This document shows, one piece after another, positions 44,287-53,592 of a stretch of DNA of 64,000 nucleotides (its first letter is position 1; each line of letters begins with the position of its first letter). The notes under the pieces are model-generated. The model ran no database searches, was not told where the DNA came from, and saw only the letters and a program-made list of their open reading frames with translations. A program made the translations under genes and the position numbers. Source of the DNA: Alteromonadales bacterium alter-6D02. GTDB lineage: Bacteria > Pseudomonadota > Gammaproteobacteria > Enterobacterales > Psychrobiaceae. The stretch lies in assembly GCA_002835545.1 (NCBI GenBank), contig PIZK01000027.1, positions 1 to 64,000 of the forward strand, written 5' to 3'.

Positions 44287-44937
44287 TTAATCTAATGGCT
44301 GATCTTCATCCCATTCTTCGTCGTCATTAACTTCTTCATCATACAAACCCGTGCTTAATGCGGCATGCTCAACTAAACTGGCATACTCAGGTGCTAACTC
44401 ATTGATCATCTGAAACATTAGAGGAGAGAAAAGATTAATATTACTTTCATCTTGATTATCTACAACTTCTTGAGCAATGTCGCGATCAGCAAAAAACGTC
44501 ATTGCCATTATCGCTAAAGAGAATGACTCGGTAATCTCCCCTTGTTCAGGCATGTTATCAAGGAGTTTATTGGAATAAAAATTAACGCCACAAGCAAAAC
44601 CCAAGCACCACTCATGCAGAGGGTGGCCACTTAGAAAGTTCGCTTCAATCATGTCAGAGCACTCAACTACTTCAGGCAACGTATAGCCTGTGTCGAACAC
44701 TTGATCACTGGTCGCATTATAAAGCTGTGCTAATGAGAGTGTTATTTCATCTGGTAAGTCATTAGTTTGGTTGTTAAAGATGACGGGAAGCCATTGACTG
44801 ACGTCAATTGGATCAGGGGAAGCAATTAAGGCAAAAAAATACCCTTTAACAGCGTTGAGACTTAATGTGTTGCTGGGTGCTTTATCGAGCAGCCAACTAG
44901 AAAGTTGCTGCTCTTGTTCATTTGATAATGCTTGCAC
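44287..44937 (-). CDS. UPF0149 (YecA/YgfB-like) protein
   Basis: 216-aa mostly helical cytoplasmic protein. The family segments are LNAVKGYFFALIASPDPIDVSQWLPVIF and HPLHEWCLGFACGVNF. It lacks the C-terminal SEC-C zinc motif found in YecA; the tail is instead very acidic (EEVNDDEEWDEDQ). Function unknown. Confidence 0.75.
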   Translation of the reverse strand: MQALSNEQEQQLSSWLLDKAPSNTLSLNAVKGYFFALIASPDPIDVSQWLPVIFNNQTNDLPDEITLSLAQLYNATSDQVFDTGYTLPEVVECSDMIEANFLSGHPLHEWCLGFACGVNFYSNKLLDNMPEQGEITESFSLAIMAMTFFADRDIAQEVVDNQDESNINLFSPLMFQMINELAPEYASLVEHAALSTGLYDEEVNDDEEWDEDQPLD

Positions 44938-45004
44938 GGATGATTTCCTTTAAATGTTATAAAGTTATTATCGCGTTTTTTAGTCAATTTTTAAAGCTAT
45001 GCCT

Positions 45005-46105
45005 TTATTTGGTTGCGAATAAATACAGATATTTGTCATATCCTTGCTTTGTAAGTTCGGCAACTGGGATAAATCGTAGGGACGCCGAGTTAATGCAATA
45101 ACGTTGGCCTGTTGGTTGTGGACCGTCGGAAAACAAGTGTCCTAAGTGTGAATCGGCCTCACTGCTTCTAAGTTCGATTCGTGTCATAAACCACGATTTA
45201 TCTATCTTGTGTACTACATTTTTTTCGTCGATTGCCTGGTAAAAACTTGGCCAGCCACTACCCGACTTAAATTTATGGGTTGAACTAAATAATGCTTGCC
45301 CTGACACGATATCAACATAGATACCCTCTCGTTTGTTGTCCCAATACTTGTTATTAAATGCTGGTTCAGTCGCATCTTCTTGAGTCACTTTATACTGTAA
45401 TGGGGTTAGGGTCTTCTTAAGCATGGCTTTATCAAACCGGTGATTATTCATTTGCTTGTTTTGATCAATCATCGCTTTGTATTTTGGTGAGGACTTTCGA
45501 TCTTTCCCCCAAATTTTATCTAAATAATTATCACGCCCTGATCGGGAGCGGTAATACTTATAACGCAGTGGGTTTTTGCGGTAATAATCCTGATGGTAAT
45601 CCTCGGCTTTATAAAAAGTTGTGAATGGGCTAATTTCAAGTGTGATAGGCTTTGGGTAACGGCCAGTTTCTGTGTACGAAACTAGACTCTTTTTAGCCAG
45701 TTTTTCTTGTTCAGGATTATGAAAGTAAATAACGGGTCTGTAATGTGCACCACGATCAACAAAGGATCCCTTATTATCAGTTGGATCTATTTGACGCCAA
45801 TAAATGTCTAATAATTGTTGGTAATTCACTTTACTAGAATCAAAGTGCACCTGTACAGCTTCAACATGATTGGTCTTACCCGATGCAACTTGCTTATAGG
45901 CAGGGTTAACTGTTGTGCCGCCAGCGTAGCCTGAAGTCGCTGCACTTACACCTTCAATTTTTTCAAAAGGATGTTCCATACACCAAAAACATCCACCAGC
46001 GAAAGTTGCAACGCTGGGCTTTTGAGCATAAGTGTTGGCTGAAAAACCAGAGACAAAAACAAAGGGGATAAACGATATAGACTTAAAAAAGGATGATAGG
46101 GACAT
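45005..46105 (-). CDS. msrAB: Periplasmic MsrA-MsrB fusion, methionine sulfoxide reductase
   Basis: 366 aa from the ATG at 46105 (GGAG seven bases upstream; the GTG at 46117 is less likely). A signal peptide (ending NTYAQ) sends it to the envelope. The MsrA domain has the catalytic Cys in [13 protein letters not shown]. The MsrB domain has [15 protein letters not shown] and the catalytic Cys in [13 protein letters not shown]. The CxxC zinc pairs of E. coli MsrB are absent, as in the Neisseria PilB type (YVDIVSG region). It repairs oxidised Met in exported proteins, reducing both sulfoxide epimers. Confidence 0.92.
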   Translation of the reverse strand: MSLSSFFKSISFIPFVFVSGFSANTYAQKPSVATFAGGCFWCMEHPFEKIEGVSAATSGYAGGTTVNPAYKQVASGKTNHVEAVQVHFDSSKVNYQQLLDIYWRQIDPTDNKGSFVDRGAHYRPVIYFHNPEQEKLAKKSLVSYTETGRYPKPITLEISPFTTFYKAEDYHQDYYRKNPLRYKYYRSRSGRDNYLDKIWGKDRKSSPKYKAMIDQNKQMNNHRFDKAMLKKTLTPLQYKVTQEDATEPAFNNKYWDNKREGIYVDIVSGQALFSSTHKFKSGSGWPSFYQAIDEKNVVHKIDKSWFMTRIELRSSEADSHLGHLFSDGPQPTGQRYCINSASLRFIPVAELTKQGYDKYLYLFATK

Positions 46106-46239
46106 GAGCGACTCCACAAGGTTAACTTAGGTTATTACTCAATGTACAATGTGGCGCGAAGGGAATCTTCGCGCGCACATCAATTAACTATAACAAATTT
46201 ATCACACGGTTTTAAAAGTAATATAGTTATCTAAAAAAA

Positions 46240-46746
46240 TTAATAGTTAGTTAAAAGCTCACGCTTATAATCATCGGTCGACACTTTAAGGTTATTTTGG
46301 GCTAGTAAACCTGCAAGCTGTTGCTCTTTAATGGTTAAGCTATCGATTGAGATCGTATTGTCATCAAGTGTCCATAATTGACGTGATGCGTGATAAAAGA
46401 AATTCATGATTACAAATGCTGCATGTTGTTGACTTTCTATCCCTTGTTCAACGTGGCGCAATTTTCTATTAATATGGTTTATTTCCATCTTTAATTGCCA
46501 TACATAATAAACTTCAGTCATAAAAGGGTGATGTTTAAACGCGCTCAATGTCATTAGGATGCTAACCAGTGTTAATACGACCCCCATCAAATTGAAATAG
46601 AAATTATCAGCATCGGGCTGACTCAGTAATAAAATTAGCATTTGAGAAATGCCAATCGAGCCTAGGAGTAAAGCGACAATACATACAATTATAATTTTGT
46701 TTAAATGGCTGCGGTAACGCGTTTTATCTATATTTTTAATTTTCAC
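46240..46746 (-). CDS. DUF3087 membrane protein
   Basis: 168 aa with two TM helices (about residues 18-38 and 47-66) and a cytoplasmic helical domain. YYVWQLKMEINHINRKLR and FYHASRQLWTLDDNTISID match the DUF3087 pattern as I remember it. Function unknown. Single gene. Confidence 0.65.
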   Translation of the reverse strand: MKIKNIDKTRYRSHLNKIIIVCIVALLLGSIGISQMLILLLSQPDADNFYFNLMGVVLTLVSILMTLSAFKHHPFMTEVYYVWQLKMEINHINRKLRHVEQGIESQQHAAFVIMNFFYHASRQLWTLDDNTISIDSLTIKEQQLAGLLAQNNLKVSTDDYKRELLTNY

Positions 46747-46869
46747 TGTATATCCAAGCAGAGACTTTTTAATTAATTATGCGAATTTTATCATATTAAA
46801 CAGTTTATGACGTTAAATTTAATCCACTTGTGCGTATAATCAGCCTTTTTAAAATTTAGGCGATTCTCG

Positions 46870-47388
46870 ATGTCAAACTGCCAATTATCTGAGCAAGAGT
46901 TAGAAATTATTAAAACTCAATTAGGCCGTACACCACGCGGTATTGTAAAAATTGCTCATCAAACTCCTCAAGGTATTCCAACGGTACTTCAAACGCGTTC
47001 TTTAGTTGCTGATAAACCATTCCCAACAATGTATTGGTTATGTTCTAAAGATCTGCATAAAGCTATTAATGAGATTGAAACTTCAGGTTGGACTAAACTG
47101 ATTGAGCAACGCATCCTTGAAGATGATGAATTGAGAGAGACGTTTTACAAAAACCATCAACAATATGTGAAAGCTAGATGGTTAGCCATGTTCCCTGAAG
47201 ACAAGGCGCGCTTAGAAGCGCTAGGTTACATCGAGCTATTCGATAAATACGGTATCGGAGGCATTTCTCAATGGGACAAAGTTCGTTGTCTTCATATGCA
47301 GTATGCTCACCACCTATGTGGTGAGAACGTGATTGGCCAACTGATGGACCAAGAGTTCGAACTGAATAAATTGGCAATTAGTATCTAA
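46870..47388 (+). CDS. DUF501 family protein
   Basis: 172-aa cytoplasmic protein. It opens with IIKTQLGRTPRGIVKIAHQT, has PTVLQTRSLVADKPFPTMYW-L, then a helical half with RWLAMFPEDKARLEALGYIE and KVRCLHMQYAHHL, typical of DUF501. No known activity. Convergent with the TRIC-family gene with only eight bases between stops and no terminator. Confidence 0.8.
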   Translation: MSNCQLSEQELEIIKTQLGRTPRGIVKIAHQTPQGIPTVLQTRSLVADKPFPTMYWLCSKDLHKAINEIETSGWTKLIEQRILEDDELRETFYKNHQQYVKARWLAMFPEDKARLEALGYIELFDKYGIGGISQWDKVRCLHMQYAHHLCGENVIGQLMDQEFELNKLAISI

Positions 47389-47396
47389 TTATTTTA

Positions 47397-48038
47397 TTAA
47401 TTACGATTATGCTGCCCACGGTATGAGGGCAGTGATAATCCCCAGATAATCGCTGCACTTCGAAGGGTTAATGCAGCGATAAAACCACCTGCCACAGCAA
47501 TATTTTCTCCAATACCCAACCAGTGCAAGCCCAGGTAAACCGACGCACCTACCACTGCGGTTGTTACATAAAGCTCACGACTTCCAAGGACTAAGTCATA
47601 ACCACACAATACGTCTCGGAGAATACCACCAAAGGTTGCTGTAATGACTCCCATACAAACACAGATGAGTGGGGCTGCACCAATTTCTACAGCAATTTGT
47701 GCGCCAGTGACGCAAAAGAGTGATAAACCAAGCGCATCCATCCAAATTAAGGCTTTTTTTCGTGAGTCTAATTTAGGTGCAATAAAAAAAGTGATAAAGG
47801 ACATCAGTAAGCACAGACCAACAAAAGTAGCATCAATTGTCCAATAAACGGGTAAGCGCCCGAGCAACACATCTCTGACAGTACCGCCTCCTAATCCAGT
47901 GAGAGTACCAATCAACATGAAGCCTAAAATGTCCATGTGTTTACGGGCAGCATCAAGGGCACCTGAAACGGCAAACACTGCAATACCAAATAAACCGAGC
48001 CAGTTAACAAGGGCTGACAACTCTAGAGATTCATACAT
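47397..48038 (-). CDS. TRIC-family (UPF0126) membrane protein
   Basis: 213 aa, seven TM helices in two repeats. Each repeat carries the G-x-x-x-G-G family motif: GTLTGLGGGTVRDVLLGRLPVYW and GVITATFGGILRDVLCG. Related to E. coli YicG and to animal TRIC channels; it probably conducts monovalent cations or small solutes. Single gene upstream of the PQQ island. Confidence 0.88.
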   Translation of the reverse strand: MYESLELSALVNWLGLFGIAVFAVSGALDAARKHMDILGFMLIGTLTGLGGGTVRDVLLGRLPVYWTIDATFVGLCLLMSFITFFIAPKLDSRKKALIWMDALGLSLFCVTGAQIAVEIGAAPLICVCMGVITATFGGILRDVLCGYDLVLGSRELYVTTAVVGASVYLGLHWLGIGENIAVAGGFIAALTLRSAAIIWGLSLPSYRGQHNRN

Positions 48039-48142
48039 GTTAGTTAGAAGTTAAATAAAAAAGATAATAATAGCAACAGGATAAAAACGGAAGAAAAAAC
48101 GGCAAAATTAATCAAGATTCTACTATCTTTGATGTGAATTTA

Positions 48143-48158
48143 TCATCCTTTAGAATGA
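48143..48158. promoter_or_regulatory. Island motif, copy 1 (before the TonB receptor)
   Basis: TCATCCT-TT-AGAATGA, a 16-bp near-palindrome ending 105 bp before the receptor start. It differs from copy 2 (TCATCCT-AA-AGGATGA) at three positions, two of them in the central AA/TT. It belongs to a set of five in the alcohol-oxidation island. Confidence 0.6.
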
Positions 48159-48262
48159 GTACCCATGTCTAACAGACAAATTATGTCATTCGATGAATAC
48201 TTAGTAACAATAGCAAATGATCTATTTGTTTTTACTAATGTTATAGAAACTAAGGAAGTCGA

Positions 48263-50641
48263 ATGTTCTACCTCACAGTGCTGGCAACAGCAATGAATGT
48301 TGCAATGAATACGCCACCGACGCCAGGGGCACAAACCCCAGCACAAGAAGTCATCAAAGTGACTGGTCAAACCCCGTTAACAAATGACCAACAAGGTCCT
48401 TACCTTCTTGGCGTGGCGCAAAAGATAACCGCTGAAGAGATTGAACGTTCAAACGCAAAAACACTGACACAACAATTAAAGAATACGCTCGTTAGCGTAA
48501 ATATTAATGATGTTCAAAACAACCCGTTCCAGCCTGATGTTCAATACCGTGGATTTACTGCCTCACCATTGTTAGGCTTACCGCAAGGTATATCTGTCTA
48601 TCTAGATGGCATCCGCTTTAACGAACCTTTTGGTGACACCGTTAACTGGGATCTGATTGCACTAACCGCCATTGATAATGTTACTTTATACTCAGGATCG
48701 AACCCTGTTTTTGGTCAAAACACCCTGGGCGGCGCTTTAGCTTTATCTGTTAAAGATGGTTTCACTTATGATGGTCATGAATTATCGGCGCAAGCGGGTA
48801 GCTTTGGAGAGAAACAGCTTAATGTGCAAAGTGGTGGTACGAGTGGAAATTGGGGCTACTACCTTAACCTAAACCATTATGAAGAAGATGGTTGGCGAGA
48901 TGGCTCTCCAAGTGAGGTAAAGCAATACTTAGCAAACCTCAGCTATAAAACAGATGATTTAACCGCTGATTTATTGTTTGCAACCAACAATAATACCATG
49001 ATCGGTAATGGTACTGTGCCAATCGAACTGCTTGAGCAGGAGTCTTCAACAGCAATCTACACACAGCCGGATCAAACGAAGACCAACTTGAACATGCTTG
49101 GCTTGAATATCACGGCAGCGTTAACAGAGGATTCTTCATTGGCGGTCAATGCATATTATCGCAAAAATGAAATCAGCAGCATTAATGGCGATGACAGTGA
49201 CTATGATGAATGTGAATTTGGAACAGCTGTTACACTATGTGAAGGTGAAGACGACGATGATGATGAAATCGATGGTATTGAGTCACACGGCGATGACGAT
49301 GATGAGGGTGAAGAGATAGAGCCTGTTCACTTTGTTGGCTATAACGAAGGACAGTATTTATCAGACATCATGCCAGCACTCGATGCTGATGATATAGACG
49401 GTACTTATAATACGGGGGCCACTGATAATGAAAGCTTTGGCTTTAGTGCGCAATTAGTTACCCAATGGGGTAATGGCCATGAATTAATTATTGGTGGTGG
49501 TGCAGATAAAGCTGATATCTCATTTGCAAGTGACACGCAATTTGCTATTTTACATAATGATACAGCAGAAGATGACCGAAGCGTTACACCGATACCCGGC
49601 CTGTTTGATCAAGAATCAACGGTTCGTTTAGATACTGAGACTACACAGTATTATTTTTATCTAGCCAACCGTTTTAAATTAGCTTCTGATTTACATTTAG
49701 ACATTGCTGGTCGTTATCATGACTCAAACATCCTGATGAATGATTTAATTGACGACGGTGAAGGCTCTTTAGATGGTGATCATGATTTCTCACGTTTTAA
49801 TCCTGCGATTGGTTTAAGCTACCAAATCTCACCACAATTGACGGCTAAATTAAGCTACAGTGAGTCATCTCGTAACCCTAGTCCAGCAGAGTTGAGCTGT
49901 GCCGACGAAGACGATCCTTGTAAGCTACCTAATGGTTTTGTTTCAGATCCTCCGCTAAAACAGGTAGTGGTAAACACCGTTGAATTGAGTTTATTGGGTA
50001 AAGACGATAATTTAAATTATGGAGTAACGTTCTTTAGTACACAAAGCCAAGACGATATCATCTTTCAACAAGCCGGAGAGCACCCAGCTCGCGGTTACTT
50101 TGTCAATATTGATGAAACACAGCGTCGTGGTGTCGAGCTATCTGCAAGCTATCGCGGTGAGAGCTTTGATATTACCTCAAGCTATAACTATCTAGATGCG
50201 ACATTTGAATCTCCATTTGTTTCATTTAGCCCAGTTAATCCGTTAGGACCAAACCGTCAAGTGAGTCCAGGTGATACAATACCTGGGCAACCTCAGCATC
50301 AAATCAAATTAATTGGTCAATACCAAGCAACTGAAAGTTTCGATATTGGTTCTGAGCTTAGTTATGCATCTGAAAGCTATTATCGTGGAGATGAGGCTAA
50401 CGAGAACCAGCAAATTGGTTCACATACCGTGGTTAATTTATTTGCAAATTATCAAATTACCCAACAACTCGCGTTAGAATTACGGGTTGATAATGTGTTT
50501 GATCGCCAATACTTCACTTTTGGCGCATACGGTGAAGCAGATGAAGTATTAGAAAATGTCTACCCTGATATTGAAGACCCGTATTTTGTTGGACCAGCAA
50601 AACCAAGGTCAGTATCTGTAGAATTAAGCTACCAGTTCTAA
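48263..50641 (+). CDS. TonB-dependent outer-membrane receptor with acidic loop
   Basis: 792 aa. A short signal-like N-terminus, a possible TonB box (EVIKVTG), a plug domain (about residues 45-170, with VYLDGIRFNEPFGDTVNWD and GQNTLGGALALSVKDG), then a 22-strand barrel ending in a typical SVELSYQF. Residues 327-354 form an extreme acidic loop with 19 Asp or Glu in 28 positions, right after a Cys pair (ECEF...LCEG); a second acidic Cys loop is CADEDDPC. Such loops suit capture of hard cations. The position at the head of the PQQ-dehydrogenase island and the shared upstream motif suggest import of lanthanide, calcium chelate or PQQ. The ligand is inferred. Confidence 0.88.
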   Translation: MFYLTVLATAMNVAMNTPPTPGAQTPAQEVIKVTGQTPLTNDQQGPYLLGVAQKITAEEIERSNAKTLTQQLKNTLVSVNINDVQNNPFQPDVQYRGFTASPLLGLPQGISVYLDGIRFNEPFGDTVNWDLIALTAIDNVTLYSGSNPVFGQNTLGGALALSVKDGFTYDGHELSAQAGSFGEKQLNVQSGGTSGNWGYYLNLNHYEEDGWRDGSPSEVKQYLANLSYKTDDLTADLLFATNNNTMIGNGTVPIELLEQESSTAIYTQPDQTKTNLNMLGLNITAALTEDSSLAVNAYYRKNEISSINGDDSDYDECEFGTAVTLCEGEDDDDDEIDGIESHGDDDDEGEEIEPVHFVGYNEGQYLSDIMPALDADDIDGTYNTGATDNESFGFSAQLVTQWGNGHELIIGGGADKADISFASDTQFAILHNDTAEDDRSVTPIPGLFDQESTVRLDTETTQYYFYLANRFKLASDLHLDIAGRYHDSNILMNDLIDDGEGSLDGDHDFSRFNPAIGLSYQISPQLTAKLSYSESSRNPSPAELSCADEDDPCKLPNGFVSDPPLKQVVVNTVELSLLGKDDNLNYGVTFFSTQSQDDIIFQQAGEHPARGYFVNIDETQRRGVELSASYRGESFDITSSYNYLDATFESPFVSFSPVNPLGPNRQVSPGDTIPGQPQHQIKLIGQYQATESFDIGSELSYASESYYRGDEANENQQIGSHTVVNLFANYQITQQLALELRVDNVFDRQYFTFGAYGEADEVLENVYPDIEDPYFVGPAKPRSVSVELSYQF

Positions 50642-50661
50642 TATTAATTAATAATTTACTC

Positions 50662-50697
50662 AAAGGCATAAAGCAGTGATGTTTTATGCCTTTTTTT
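50662..50697 (+). terminator. Terminator after the TonB receptor
   Basis: AAAGGCATAAA and TTTATGCCTTT form an 11-bp stem around a 10-base loop, running into a T-run. Confidence 0.9.
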
Positions 50698-51024
50698 GTT
50701 TTTACGCAGCTATCATTGGTTAATCTGGTGAAATGTGATTAGGGTATGAATGAAAGTGGTAAGCGTAATGGCGAGCATTTCTAACCATCATTGAGGTTAG
50801 TGGGAGAAGATCAGATCATTCATTTAGAGAGGCATCCGCGACCTAATTTGACAAGGGTTAAATCTGCTTATAAATAGGAAATCGTACGAGAGACCTATTC
50901 ACTTCTACAATCCTAATTTAATTAAACGATTAACTGCTCAAAGATAAGATTAAAAAAGACATAGAAACATGGGATACCTTCAGGGCAGTGACATTAAGTG
51001 TCAAGCCCTGAAAAAGCTTGATGA
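50698..51024. other. 327-bp convergent gap with a compound hairpin
   Basis: No gene is seen. Near the right end TTCAGGGC (50979-50986) pairs with GCCCTGAA (51005-51012), and inside it TGACA-TTAAG-TGTCA forms a second helix. It follows the ABC permease stop on the minus strand and may end that transcript, although no T-run follows. Confidence 0.5.
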
Positions 51025-51813
51025 CTACCGTCTACCACCTGATTTAGGACTAAAGCTTGCAAGAGCAAGGACAACAACAACGCAAGTGATTGGGATTAAC
51101 ACCATCAAAGTATCGGTATTAGCCTGCTCGTAGAGAGCGAACCGTAATAACTCGACACAGTAACTAAACGGATTGTAATGACAAATCCAGTATAACCACA
51201 AACTAGCTTCTTTCATTTTCCATAAAGGGTAAAGCGCACTGGATAGAAAAAACATTGGAAAAATAACAAAGTTCATCACGCCAGCAAAATTCTCTAATTG
51301 CTTAATGAGGTTTGATAGCATAAGCCCTAAAGCACCCAAAAATAGTGCAATTAAAAAGACAGCAGGGATAGCTGTTATATAACCCATAAAATCGATTTCA
51401 ACATCGACCAATTGGGCAAGTGCTAAAAAGATGTAGACTTGGATTAATGATAACAGCGCGGTCGCAAAGACCTTACAGAACAGCAAAAAAGGGCGGGGCA
51501 GTGGACTCATTAGTAAAACTTTCATACTTCCCATTTCTCTGTCATAGACCATAGACAGTGAGCTTTGCATTCCATTGAACAAGATAATCATGCAACACAA
51601 ACCAGGTGTAATGTAAGTTTGATAGGTAATATAAGTTCCATAAGGCTCCATGATGGAAACACCAAGCGCAGCCCTAAAACCAGCAGCAAAGACGACAAGC
51701 CAAAGCAGCGGTCTGATTAACGCACTGAGTAATCTGGTGCGTTGTTGGAAAAAACGGTGCAATTCACGTGATACGATCCCAAGAAAAGCGACATAGTAAT
51801 GTGACAGGTTCAT
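51025..51813 (-). CDS. ABC transporter permease of the PQQ-alcohol system (PedC type)
   Basis: 262-aa ABC-2 type permease with six TM helices. Segments VSRELHRFFQQRTRLLSALIRPLLWLVVF, YITYQTYITPG and DREMGSMKVLLMSPLPR fit ABC2 membrane proteins, including those found beside PQQ-dependent alcohol dehydrogenases in Pseudomonas (ped cluster). Last gene of a four-gene minus-strand operon: binding protein, propeller, ATPase, permease. ABC-2 folds usually export. In Pseudomonas putida the related transporter was reported to matter for lanthanide-dependent growth, so the true direction is open. Confidence 0.85.
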   Translation of the reverse strand: MNLSHYYVAFLGIVSRELHRFFQQRTRLLSALIRPLLWLVVFAAGFRAALGVSIMEPYGTYITYQTYITPGLCCMIILFNGMQSSLSMVYDREMGSMKVLLMSPLPRPFLLFCKVFATALLSLIQVYIFLALAQLVDVEIDFMGYITAIPAVFLIALFLGALGLMLSNLIKQLENFAGVMNFVIFPMFFLSSALYPLWKMKEASLWLYWICHYNPFSYCVELLRFALYEQANTDTLMVLIPITCVVVVLALASFSPKSGGRR

Positions 51814-51827
51814 ATAAAGCTCATTTG

Positions 51828-52568
51828 CTATATTTTATTGAATGCAAAAGCATCGGTTAACGCTGCGTATAATGCTTGCACATCATTCACTGCATACTGG
51901 GCTAAAAGTGTTGAGACTTGGCCTTGCTGTGCTACTCGCCCTTGGTTAAGCATGATCAAATAATCACTTGCGTTAATTTCATCAAGTAAATGTGTTGTCC
52001 AGAGCACAGCTAAACCCTCTTGCCTTACACATTGACGTAAGTAGTTGATGATCATGTGGCGACTTGGGTTATCAAGACCCACACTGGCCTCATCAAGTAA
52101 GAGTACTTTTGGTTTATGTAATAATGCTCTGACTAGCTCAACACGACGCCTATGACCGCCATTTAAACTTCGCACTTTGTCACCTAAACGAGATGATAGT
52201 TCAAACTCTTCAAGTAACGGCATAACGTTAGACAGGGATTGTTTTGCACTTAACCCATGTAAAGCGCCGTGATATACCAAATTTTGTTTAATTGATAAGT
52301 CCAAATCTAGGGTTGATTGTTGAAAAACAACCCCGAACAATCGCATTACTTTCGCAGTTTCTTTTTCAAGGTCAAAGCCATCGCAAAGAATGTTCCCGGA
52401 ATCGACTTTAGTTAATCTAGTTAACAAGGAAATCAGAGTACTTTTACCCGCTCCGTTAGGGCCAAGTAATACATTGAAACCAGGCTTGATCGCAAAGGTT
52501 ACTTTATCTAGGGCCTTTTTCGGACCATAATTGAAACTAATTTGATTGATTTCAAGTGTTGCAGTCAT
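51828..52568 (-). CDS. ABC transporter ATP-binding subunit of the PQQ-alcohol system
   Basis: 246 aa. Walker A is GPNGAGKST, the Q-loop lies in GVVFQQSTLD, and Walker B is VLLLDEASVGLD. The signature motif reads LNGGH followed by RRRVELVRALL instead of LSGGQ, which as I recall is a trait of this PQQ-associated subfamily. It energises the permease encoded 14 bases downstream. Confidence 0.9.
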   Translation of the reverse strand: MTATLEINQISFNYGPKKALDKVTFAIKPGFNVLLGPNGAGKSTLISLLTRLTKVDSGNILCDGFDLEKETAKVMRLFGVVFQQSTLDLDLSIKQNLVYHGALHGLSAKQSLSNVMPLLEEFELSSRLGDKVRSLNGGHRRRVELVRALLHKPKVLLLDEASVGLDNPSRHMIINYLRQCVRQEGLAVLWTTHLLDEINASDYLIMLNQGRVAQQGQVSTLLAQYAVNDVQALYAALTDAFAFNKI

Positions 52569-52582
52569 CTAAGTTCACCCCG

Positions 52583-53581
52583 TTATTTGCTTAGTTGACG
52601 GATTGCCACACCCCAAGGATAACGACCTACTTTGACAGAGCGAATAACCTTCTGCTTGGCTGTATCTATAACCGAAACATCGCCACTAACCCCATTCGTT
52701 GTCAGTAATAAAGACTGATCATGATTAAATGCAAGTTGCCAGACCCGACGGCCTACTAGGAGGTACTTAGTGACTTCTTGTGATTTAGTATCGATGATAG
52801 CGACATGGTTCGCTGGACCTAACGCAACATAAACAAAACGCTCGTTAGCCGTTAATTTAATCCCAACAGGTTGAATTCTATCTTTATGAATACCGTTAAG
52901 AGCAAAGTTGAATTTTTTAATAATTTTTTTGCTTGCGACATCAATTAACGAAACTGTACCACCAATCTCCGAGCTGACCCATAATTGAGAACCATCTTTG
53001 GTAAACTCTGCAGCACGAGGGCGCGAATCAACAAGTGTATTGGCAATATTAGTGTTTGTTTTGGTCTCTATCCAATGCACCATGTTAGTGGTCTCGGAGG
53101 TCACAATAGCAAGACTTCCATCTGGGCTTACAGCCAAGCCTTCAGGTTCTACACCAACGTCAACCTGACCAATAACACTACGTGATTCAATGTCAATGAT
53201 AGTCATCAATGCATCATCTTCATTGGCAGTATAGATTATCTTACCATGTGGGTGTAATGCGATAGTCTCAGGGTCAGCGCCAGAGGGCAGCTCTCCAATA
53301 ACTTGATCTGTCGCTAAATCAAGAATTTGTACGGTATCTGAATCACTAGCGCAAATATAAGCGAGAGTTTGCTCTTTATTGAAAATAATTCCCCTAGGAC
53401 GAAGACCAACTGGGATTTCTTTAACCACATCTAAACTAGCAAGATCAATTACTGAAATGTTGTTATCTTTTTCATTAGTGACATAAGCTAGCTCGGCACT
53501 GTGGGCTGCAAAGCTTAATAAGGCAAGCGCAAGACAACCAGATAATTTAGTTGTAATAGTATGTGAGATTTTATTAATCAT
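52583..53581 (-). CDS. YVTN beta-propeller protein of the PQQ-alcohol system
   Basis: 332 aa. Signal peptide (ending AAHSAEL), then seven YVTN/NHL-like blades (LAYVTNEKDNNISVIDLAS, GRRVWQLAFNHDQSLLLTTN and others), each about 42 residues, forming a periplasmic propeller. Known in PQQ-dependent catabolic clusters as an associated protein without assigned activity. I start at the ATG at 53581, eight bases after AAGGA; the longer frame begins with TTG at 53602 and lacks a ribosome site. Confidence 0.85.
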   Translation of the reverse strand: MINKISHTITTKLSGCLALALLSFAAHSAELAYVTNEKDNNISVIDLASLDVVKEIPVGLRPRGIIFNKEQTLAYICASDSDTVQILDLATDQVIGELPSGADPETIALHPHGKIIYTANEDDALMTIIDIESRSVIGQVDVGVEPEGLAVSPDGSLAIVTSETTNMVHWIETKTNTNIANTLVDSRPRAAEFTKDGSQLWVSSEIGGTVSLIDVASKKIIKKFNFALNGIHKDRIQPVGIKLTANERFVYVALGPANHVAIIDTKSQEVTKYLLVGRRVWQLAFNHDQSLLLTTNGVSGDVSVIDTAKQKVIRSVKVGRYPWGVAIRQLSK

Positions 53582-53592
53582 TGAGGGAGTCC

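Noticed and set aside
49241-49324. EF-hand calcium loop in the TonB receptor acidic stretch
   Set aside because: The D-x-D-x-D-G register with a hydrophobic residue at position 8 and Glu at 12 does not fit; it is acidic low complexity.
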